A stretch of 64,000 nucleotides of DNA. It comes from Mesorhizobium waimense. Lineage in GTDB: Bacteria > Pseudomonadota > Alphaproteobacteria > Rhizobiales > Rhizobiaceae. Made by a program: the position numbers and the translations under genes. The stretch lies in contig NZ_QZWZ01000020.1 of the NCBI RefSeq assembly GCF_003601975.1, forward strand, positions 55,989 to 119,988, given 5' to 3'. Of this stretch, positions 58,534 through 64,000 are shown one piece after another. A model generated the notes under the pieces. It did not search any database. It had not been told where the DNA came from and saw nothing but the letters and a program-made list of their open reading frames with translations. Within the stretch, counting starts at the first letter, position 1. Every line of letters starts with the position of its first letter.

Positions 58534-58854
58534 ATGCCTGATACAGACGGAAGACGAAAGCGCGGCAATGCCTGGACGCTCGGCAAATCGCACGAGAGAG
58601 GGGATCTCATCCTCATCCGCTGCGGGCACTGCAACATCAAGCGCTGGTATGAGCCGTCCGATCTGATCAGGCTGTTCGGCGATGTCGACATCGACCTGAT
58701 CGACGGCCACATGCTTTGCGAAAAATGCCGCAGCAAGGAGTTTGTCCGTGCCGAAGCCCGGCACCTCACCGCGCGGGAGCGCGTCGGCATCCGGGTGCGG
58801 CGTCTGGCCGAGATAAGGGTGGTGCGGCGGGTGGTGTGGAAGGATGAAGAATGA
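58534..58854 (+). CDS. Small zinc-ribbon-like protein
   Basis: A 106-aa basic protein with two CxxC pairs: IRCGHCNIKRWY and MLCEKCRSKEFV, spaced as a zinc ribbon. Between them is an acidic DLIRLFGDVDIDLIDG segment. The basic C-terminus (RHLTARERVGIRVRRLAEIR) could bind nucleic acid. I do not recognise a named family; small proteins of this kind are frequent in Mesorhizobium. Start at the ATG at 58534 without a clear ribosome site. Confidence 0.65.
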   Translation: MPDTDGRRKRGNAWTLGKSHERGDLILIRCGHCNIKRWYEPSDLIRLFGDVDIDLIDGHMLCEKCRSKEFVRAEARHLTARERVGIRVRRLAEIRVVRRVVWKDEE

Positions 58855-58921
58855 GGAGGGCGGGCAACGACCCGGTATTGTCATGCACAACCGGGCTCGG
58901 CAAAAGCCGTTACAGTTCAGC

Positions 58922-59227
58922 CTATCGCCTGAGGCCCATTCCGGCAAACAGCAAGACCATCAGGATCGTGAATACGATGATCATGCCAAAGCGAAAGACA
59001 TTCGCGAGCGGCGAAACCCTGGTATTTGAAAGTTGATTGAATGGCACGCCACGCGGTTTTGTCGCTGCCAGTCCAACCCAGCAGATGCAGGTCGCGGCAA
59101 AAAGCCAGACGATATAGGAATCCATCCAATCCGGCACTCTTACAAAGCCGAAATTGAACGCGAATGCACGGTTCACGGACAGAAGCAGCAGGGAGGGCAT
59201 GGAGCAGATGAACATCAGCCGTTTCAC
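58922..59227 (-). CDS. Small membrane protein with signal sequence
   Basis: A 101-aa protein from a GTG at 59227 (AAGG 9 nt upstream). It begins with a signal-like segment (MKRLMFICSMPSLLLLSVNR), then has two transmembrane helices (IVWLFAATCICWVGLAAT and FRFGMIIVFTILMVLLFAGM) around a polar loop. Base composition is lower in GC than the neighbours. No family recognised; probable acquired gene. Confidence 0.55.
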   Translation of the reverse strand: MKRLMFICSMPSLLLLSVNRAFAFNFGFVRVPDWMDSYIVWLFAATCICWVGLAATKPRGVPFNQLSNTRVSPLANVFRFGMIIVFTILMVLLFAGMGLRR

Positions 59228-59342
59228 GCTATTTCGCCTTTGCTGTTAGTAGCGTTGTCTCCGGTGAGCGTATAATTTGCATTGATTGAAGAAGCGTTAT
59301 GTCGACTTGGCGCACGCTGTCCGTTGAAGTTGGGGTGAAGGC

Positions 59343-59774
59343 ATGAAGTATGACGACGCGTCCTGGCACTCCGGAGGCAATTTTCCGAAGGACCTTCCCG
59401 ACGAAGCAGGAGCAACCCACATTGCGATGTTTGTTGCATGGGCAGTCCTGAATGGCTTGGCCGGCGAAATGCACATGGAGGAGTTCCCGGACGAGCGGGA
59501 GCGCCTAAAAGCCAGAAACCTTACACCCCGGGAGTGGTTTCTCGAAGTCTGTGACGGCAAGTTCACGGACGACGATCTAAACGACACCGGAAATCCATTC
59601 GCGGCAAGATACTATGATGCCGCCGATACGGACCCGGTTTCCTACATGGCAGACTACAGTGAGGCGTTTCCTGACGGTGAGCCCCTCTATTCCGTGCCGG
59701 ACGAGTGGGACACCTACTCGACGATCCAACCCATGATCGACCGTCGCTATCAGGCCTGGCTCAGCACGAGATAG
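59343..59774 (+). CDS. Acidic protein of unknown function
   Basis: A 143-aa soluble acidic protein (MKYDDASWHSGGNFPKDLPD, FVAWAVLNGLAGEMHMEEFP, TPREWFLEVCDGKFTDDDLN, DEWDTYSTIQPMIDRRYQAW). The arrangement of aromatic and acidic residues recalls conserved bacterial proteins of about 140 aa that may be immunity-like or stress proteins (I recall DUF7832), but I cannot confirm the family. It starts at the ATG at 59343 with GTGAAGG upstream. No toxin partner is visible in the window. Confidence 0.65.
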   Translation: MKYDDASWHSGGNFPKDLPDEAGATHIAMFVAWAVLNGLAGEMHMEEFPDERERLKARNLTPREWFLEVCDGKFTDDDLNDTGNPFAARYYDAADTDPVSYMADYSEAFPDGEPLYSVPDEWDTYSTIQPMIDRRYQAWLSTR

Positions 59775-59868
59775 CTCGCACTTGTTGTCCTGGCTGCAGC
59801 AGTGCCCCTTGCGCGGGATGGCTGCGTCGGAAGCTTAGGCCAGTGGACGCCGCGAACCCACCGAACCT

Positions 59869-60456
59869 CTAGGATGCCTTCTCATCCTCAAGCGGCTGCA
59901 TCAGCGTCCGCGCCGCATCTGCGCCCGCCGCCAGGATACGATCCGACAATTCCGTGCCCTCTACGGCGCGGGCCAGCTGGAGCGCGCCGATGAGGGTCGC
60001 AAAGATGCCGAACGCAACGCTGTCCGGATCAGCGGTTTGCGGCGGTAGATCCGCCGACACCTGGCGCACCAGGGTCAGCAAGCGCTCGGTATAGAGCCGA
60101 CGCGTTTCGGCTGGCTCACGCGCGATTTCCGGCAGCAACGCGGCAGAGGCGCAGCCCTTGCCGGGATTGTCCCGGTGTGCCGCCGACAGATACGCGTCTA
60201 TCGCCATTGCCAGACCGCCGGAGGCCAATGCTTCCCGTATCTGGTCTGATTGATCCTCCAGAGCCGCCGCCACCGTTTCACGGACAAGCGCCGCCTTGGA
60301 TTGAAAGTGGGGATAGAAGGCCCCGTTCGTCATCCCGGCGTCGCCCATGATTTTTGCGAGCCCCGACGCCGCGATGCCGTCACACCGAAAACGCTCAGTG
60401 GCGACCTCCATGATCCGGCCGCGTGACGCGTCCTTTCGACCCTTATCATAGCGCAT
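59869..60456 (-). CDS. TetR-family transcriptional repressor
   Basis: A 195-aa repressor from the ATG at 60456, with GAAGGAG 6 nt upstream. The HTH is RIMEVATERFRCDGIAASGL, then AKIMGDAGMTNGAFYPHFQSKAAL, and the ligand domain ends in DAARTLMQPLEDEKAS. The AcrR/NemR-like subgroup controls SDR and quinone or aldehyde reductase genes. It is divergent from the SDR gene, with two operator-like palindromes in between, so it very likely represses both. Confidence 0.94.
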   Translation of the reverse strand: MRYDKGRKDASRGRIMEVATERFRCDGIAASGLAKIMGDAGMTNGAFYPHFQSKAALVRETVAAALEDQSDQIREALASGGLAMAIDAYLSAAHRDNPGKGCASAALLPEIAREPAETRRLYTERLLTLVRQVSADLPPQTADPDSVAFGIFATLIGALQLARAVEGTELSDRILAAGADAARTLMQPLEDEKAS

Positions 60457-60483
60457 GGTCACTCCTTCCCGATTCGCTATTGC

Positions 60484-60516
60484 ATTATGATCATAATCTG
60501 ATATTACGATCATAAG
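60484..60516. promoter_or_regulatory. Two TetR operator sites
   Basis: ATTATGATCATAAT (60484-60497) is a perfect 14-bp palindrome and ATTACGATCATAAG (60503-60516) is a near-copy, their centres 19 bp apart. They lie between the divergent TetR and SDR genes and contain the likely -10 region. Paired 14-bp operators are typical of TetR dimers binding on two turns of DNA. Confidence 0.75.
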
Positions 60517-60578
60517 CCAATCGGCAGAAACAAGCTAGCCCTTCGAGTGGCATTCCACCTGAGAGAAGGAAAACCAGA

Positions 60579-61394
60579 ATGACCAAAACCGATCATGGCG
60601 TCGCGCTCGTCACAGGAGCGTCCACGGGCATCGGACGGGCAACGGCCAGAGCTTTGCAGGTTGCCGGCTTTCGCGTTTTTGGAACCAGCCGCCGCGCTGT
60701 CGCCGAAGGGTCCGACGGCATTACCATGCTGACCTGCGATGTGACCGACGAGGCCTCCGTGACAAAACTGGTCGATGAGGTGCTGGCCAAGGCCGGGCGC
60801 ATTGACCTGCTCGTCAACAATGCCGGCATCGGTTTGCTCGGAGGTGCGGAGGAGTCCTCAACCGCCCAAGCTCGCGCGCTGTTCGATGTGAACGTTTTCG
60901 GCGTCCTCCGGGTGACGAACGCGGTGTTGCCAATCATGCGACGTCAAGGAAAGGGCAGGATCATCAACATGAGTTCGATTCTGGGTCTGATCCCTTCTCC
61001 CTTTAACGCACTGTATGCATCGACGAAGCATGCCATCGAAGGCTACTCCGAATCGCTCGACCACGAGCTGCGCACATTCGGAATTAGGGTGGTGCTGGTC
61101 GAGCCCGGCGTTACCCGCACGTCGTTCGACGAGAATGTCACGAAACCTGATCGGCTGCTTCCCGTCTATGATTCGGTGCGCCCTCGCATGGAAGCGTTGA
61201 TGCGGAGGTGGATAGAACGCGGCGATGCCCCCGACATTGTCGCAAGTACGGTGGTGAAAGCCGCGACGGATACAACACCGCGCAGGCGTTACACCGCTGG
61301 AAAACAGGCGGGCCAGGTTCGGTTCCTGCGCCGTTTCCTCCCCGAATCCATGGTCGACAAGAGCCTGCGGAAGTTCAACGAACTGCCGGTCTGA
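60579..61394 (+). CDS. Short-chain dehydrogenase/reductase
   Basis: A 271-aa classical SDR, complete. TGASTGIGRATA is the cofactor motif, CDVTDEASV the adenine contact, NNAGIGL the structural NAG motif, NMSSILG the catalytic Ser and YASTKHA the Tyr/Lys pair. The C-terminal extension (RRRYTAGKQAGQVRFLRRFL) is typical of oxidoreductases acting on hydrophobic substrates. It is preceded by GAGAAGGA and controlled probably by the divergent TetR. The quinone oxidoreductase-like gene follows 138 bp later. Confidence 0.94.
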   Translation: MTKTDHGVALVTGASTGIGRATARALQVAGFRVFGTSRRAVAEGSDGITMLTCDVTDEASVTKLVDEVLAKAGRIDLLVNNAGIGLLGGAEESSTAQARALFDVNVFGVLRVTNAVLPIMRRQGKGRIINMSSILGLIPSPFNALYASTKHAIEGYSESLDHELRTFGIRVVLVEPGVTRTSFDENVTKPDRLLPVYDSVRPRMEALMRRWIERGDAPDIVASTVVKAATDTTPRRRYTAGKQAGQVRFLRRFLPESMVDKSLRKFNELPV

Positions 61395-61532
61395 AGCAGG
61401 CAGAACGGGTTTGGACTTCCGCGCATTACAGCGCGGCAGGACGGGTCGCGACTTTCAGGCCGCCAAGACAGCGCGGCAGGTCAGCATGGTGCGCCGCGAC
61501 ATACCAGCAATCATTTTTAGAAAGTAACTGCC

Positions 61533-62534
61533 ATGAAGGCGTTCGTTGTCGATAAGTATAACAAGCAGGGCATTCTGCGGTTGGCCGAGATGCCGGCGCC
61601 GGATATTCAGGACCACGATGTCCTGGTCGAGGTCCATGCTGCAGGGGTGAACCTGCTGGACTCCAAGATCAGAACCGGCGAATTCAAACTCATCCTGCCC
61701 TATCGCCGGCCCCTTATCCTCGGCCACGATGTGGCCGGGTTGGTGGTCCGGGTCGGATCGAAAGTCCGCAAATTCAGGCCCGGTGACGAGGTCTATGCGC
61801 GGCCGCGCGATGGCCGGATCGGGACATTCGCCGAATTCATCGCCATCAATGAAGCCGACGTGGCTCTGAAGCCCAAAAACCTCAGCATGGAAGAAGCGGC
61901 TTCAATTCCCCTGGTAGGTCTGACCGCCTGGCAGGTGCTGGTCGAGAAGGCCAATCTGAAGAAAGGCCAGAAGGTCTTCATCCAGGCCGGCTCCGGCGGC
62001 GTGGGGACATTCGCCATCCAGCTGGCAAAGCACCTCGGTGCGACCGTTGCGACAACCGCAAGCGCGGCAAGCGCCGATCTGATAAAAGGTCTCGGCGCCG
62101 ATGTCGTCGTCGACTACAAGAAAGATGACTTCGAGAGAATTCTGTCCGGCTACGACCTCGTCTTGAACAGCCAGGACGCCAAAACGCTTGAGAAATCCCT
62201 GAATGTGCTGAAACCGGGTGGGAAGCTCATCTCCATCTCCGGTCCGCCGGATCCGGAATTTGCCAGGAAGCAGGGTCTGAATGGAGCGCTGAGGCTATTG
62301 ATGCGCCTGCTCAGTCGCGGCATTCGGGCCAAAGCCAAGCGTCGCGGCGTGCAGTTTTCGTTCCTTTTCATGTGGGCGCAGGGTGATCAGCTGAGCGAAA
62401 TCACGTCCCTCATCGAAGCCGGAGTGATCCGCCCGATTGTGGATCGGGTCTTTCCATTTGAAGCGACCAATGAGGCTCTGGCCTACGTCGAAACAGGACG
62501 TGGCAAGGGCAAGGTCGTCGTCAGGATCAGGTAG
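61533..62534 (+). CDS. Zinc-independent quinone oxidoreductase/MDR-family protein
   Basis: A 333-aa NADP-dependent reductase of the medium-chain family without the structural or catalytic zinc ligands. Motifs are VEVHAAGVNLLDSKIRTGEF, LILGHDVAGLVVRVG, GDEVYARPRDGRIGTFAEF and the nucleotide loop IQAGSGGVGTFAIQLAKHLG. It probably reduces enones or quinones. Upstream are two copies of a 13-bp direct repeat (ACAGCGCGGCAGG at 61428 and 61468). The upstream SDR and TetR suggest one detoxification unit. Confidence 0.93.
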   Translation: MKAFVVDKYNKQGILRLAEMPAPDIQDHDVLVEVHAAGVNLLDSKIRTGEFKLILPYRRPLILGHDVAGLVVRVGSKVRKFRPGDEVYARPRDGRIGTFAEFIAINEADVALKPKNLSMEEAASIPLVGLTAWQVLVEKANLKKGQKVFIQAGSGGVGTFAIQLAKHLGATVATTASAASADLIKGLGADVVVDYKKDDFERILSGYDLVLNSQDAKTLEKSLNVLKPGGKLISISGPPDPEFARKQGLNGALRLLMRLLSRGIRAKAKRRGVQFSFLFMWAQGDQLSEITSLIEAGVIRPIVDRVFPFEATNEALAYVETGRGKGKVVVRIR

Positions 62535-62570
62535 CGAGCCTGCTTGCTCGATTCCTGCCTCTGGTTGGCC

Positions 62571-62820
62571 TTAGAACAGCGAACCTTGCGCCGGTGGTTG
62601 CGGCGGGAACTTGATCTGCGTCGCCGGCTTCTCGACAATCACCAGCGCATCGTCAGACGCCGATCGCTGCAGCTTTCTCGCTTCGGACCACGGCGCGCTG
62701 AGCCAAATCTCCGTCGCCTCCGGCGTGGTCAAGACCACCGGCATCGCCTTCTCGTGGATCGGCGCGATCAGCGCATTCGGTGGTCAGGAAACCGTAGAGT
62801 TCGTGCTCGCCGGAAGAGTG
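62571..62820 (-). pseudogene. C-terminal remnant of an HMCES/YedK abasic-site protein
   Basis: The minus strand encodes the end of an SOS-response-associated peptidase (HMCES): GEHELYGFLTTE, then in another frame IHEKAMPVVLTTPEATEIWL, SAPWSEARKLQRSASDDALV and IVEKPATQIKFPPQPPAQGS-LF. The active-site His/Met strand IHEKAMPVVL is intact, but the N-terminus with catalytic Cys2 is missing, and the frame breaks after TTE where a 5-bp CCGAA tandem seems to have lost one unit (family consensus TTEPNALIAPIH). A degraded gene. Confidence 0.75.
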
Positions 62821-62940
62821 ACCTGCAGCGTACTTCTCGGCCTTTGAATAAGCGTCTGCTAATATTCGTTTTTGTGCATGGAGCAGATGCCGCAATGCGA
62901 GCCAAACCTGCGCGCTTTTTCCGAGCAGTGAGAGGATACA

Positions 62941-63850
62941 ATGATCAAGCGGGCACGCATATGGGTGATAAGGGCTTCGTGGGTCCATTGGCTTTTTACA
63001 CTGCCCGCCCAGGCGAGCAACTTAGCTGATCTTGTCAGGAATGGCGACGTCGCAGCGGTGACTTCCGCCTTGGACAACGGCGCCGCTATTAACGAAATTG
63101 ACGGAGTCACGGCGCTCTATATCGCCTGCGAAGACGGAAATGTCGACTTAGCAGAACTTCTGATCAATCGTGGGGCGGATGTTAACCTGCCCGTCAGTTG
63201 GCAAAGAACGCCACTCTACGCCGCCAACAAGGGTGGGTACGCTGACATCGTGAAGCTGTTACTCAATAATGGGGCCAATCCAAATCAGTTGGCGAAATCG
63301 CAGACCCCGCTGCACGGGGCTGCCGAGAAATGGCTGCCTTCAGTGCGTCATCTATCTTGTGGATGCTGGAGCAGATGTCAATGCACTGACATTGAATGGA
63401 AATCCGCCCATACATTTGGCCAAGCTCAGTGGTCACGACGACGTGGTGGCCTACTTGCACAGTCATGGCGCCGGACGACCGGCCATTGCGCCGATTTCGG
63501 CACGACTTGCATCGGCAAACGCTGAATCGGGCAAAGAAATTTTCGACAGAACGTGCCTGGCTTGTCATCTTGCAGCGCCGGGGGTCAAGGTTCCCAAAAG
63601 GGCCAATCTGTGGGGCATCGTAGGGCGGCGGAAGGCTTCGGAAAGCGATGTCCAGTATTCGTCAAGTCTAAAGGATGCTGGTGGAAATTGGACCTTTGAG
63701 GAACTCAATTTTTTTATCTCAAACCCCGCACTCACTTTGCCTGGAACAGATATGATTTTCCCGGATCTGCAGGACGAGAAGCAGCGAGCAGACCTCATCG
63801 CCTACCTGCGGACCTTGAGTGACACACCGTTGCCGCTTCCCGAGAATTGA
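62941..63850 (+). pseudogene. Ankyrin-repeat/c-type cytochrome fusion with a frameshift
   Basis: The first frame (62941) has a signal peptide (WVHWLFTLPAQA), then about three ankyrin repeats (SALDNGAAINEIDGVTALYI, ELLINRGADVNLPVSWQRTP, YADIVKLLLNNGANPNQLAK). At HGAA, near 63325-63335, an extra base shifts the frame. The next frame resumes with RNGCLQCVIYLVDAGADVNA (a fourth ankyrin repeat) and ends in a class I cytochrome c domain, GKEIFDRTCLACHLAAPG (haem Cys-x-x-Cys-His) with the Met ligand in GTDMIFPDL. The intact product would be about 302 aa, periplasmic and haem-binding. It is either recently inactivated or mis-sequenced. Confidence 0.8.
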
Positions 63851-63933
63851 TTTTTGATGTCCTCCCTTCCTAGTCATCTGGAACTGAAGTTCGTTACATT
63901 GTATGCTACGTCGCTTCTGGAGAGGAGCGCATT

Positions 63934-64000
63934 ATGGCGAACGCGAATGGCCGCCCAACCGCGCCGTTGGTTCTGAGCGCAGACGAGCAGGATTATCTCG
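63934..64000 (+). mobile_element. Start of an IS630-type transposase, cut by the window edge
   Basis: The last 67 bases open a frame with the N-terminus MANANGRPTAPLVLSADEQD followed by YL. This matches the start of IS630-family transposases (R-G-R-P-x4-LVLS). GGAG lies upstream of the ATG. The left inverted repeat should be within about 80 bp upstream but was not identified. Confidence 0.7.

Overview
The window reads as chromosomal DNA of a GC-rich alphaproteobacterium of the Hyphomicrobiales, most likely Mesorhizobium or a close relative. The strongest pointers are a tandem set of DUF680-type small secreted proteins (a family described almost only from Mesorhizobium), a MucR/Ros zinc-finger regulator, HdaA, DUF982 and DUF1127-like proteins, and an NDUFS4-type accessory subunit of complex I. 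All calls come from reading the sequence and its translations; no database search was run.

Layout. 1-5.8 kb: ndk, then an apparent islet (about 0.86-3.78 kb) bracketed by an exact 49-bp direct repeat of the 3' end of the bluB-like gene. The islet carries a GNAT remnant, a DUF1127-like ORF, a Tat-exported nitroreductase-like protein and a frameshifted TetR gene. bluB, a LigE-like GST and a DinB protein follow. 5.8-8.2 kb: a glycine-rich repeat exoprotein, a candidate small RNA, a diguanylate cyclase and a DUF982 protein. 8.4-13.7 kb: a cluster of SDR (frameshifted), aldo/keto reductase, NmrA-like protein, DHA2 efflux pump and cupin, with a divergent LysR regulator. 13.7-19 kb: small envelope proteins, a UvrD-like helicase and a disrupted phytanoyl-dioxygenase/bicupin fusion. 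19-23 kb: LysR divergent from a 2-oxoglutarate oxygenase and EamA exporter; MucR. 23.5-29.3 kb: ABC-F ATPase, molybdopterin oxidoreductase, ureohydrolase, DapB. 29.5-34.5 kb: a nitrate/sulfonate-type ABC importer convergent with a TctD/TctE-like two-component system. 34.9-40.7 kb: DUF680 array, SixA, purMN, a CDP-alcohol phosphatidyltransferase, an AI-2E transporter and hdaA. 41-47.5 kb: GlxA-type regulator with a divergent hydrolase, tRNA-Pro, a flavin monooxygenase, the NDUFS4 homologue, tRNA-Arg, and an accessory stretch of small genes (27-aa membrane peptide, PilZ, DUF982, ArsR). 47.6-56.4 kb: a catabolic cluster with a polyamine-type ABC importer, FAH-family hydratase, LysR, M20 amidohydrolase and a guanidino-group hydrolase. 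56.5-64 kb: BBE-like flavoenzyme, a pair of paralogous micro-proteins, unknown small proteins, a TetR/SDR/quinone-oxidoreductase cluster with clear operators, a decayed HMCES/YedK gene, an ankyrin-cytochrome c fusion broken by a frameshift, and the start of an IS630-type transposase at the edge.

The most interesting items are the bluB-flanked islet, the ankyrin-cytochrome c fusion, the guanidino-compound uptake and degradation cluster, the LysR/2OG-oxygenase/exporter unit, and several micro-proteins. Several genes carry small indels, some in homopolymers; these are either real decay or assembly errors, and raw reads would settle it.
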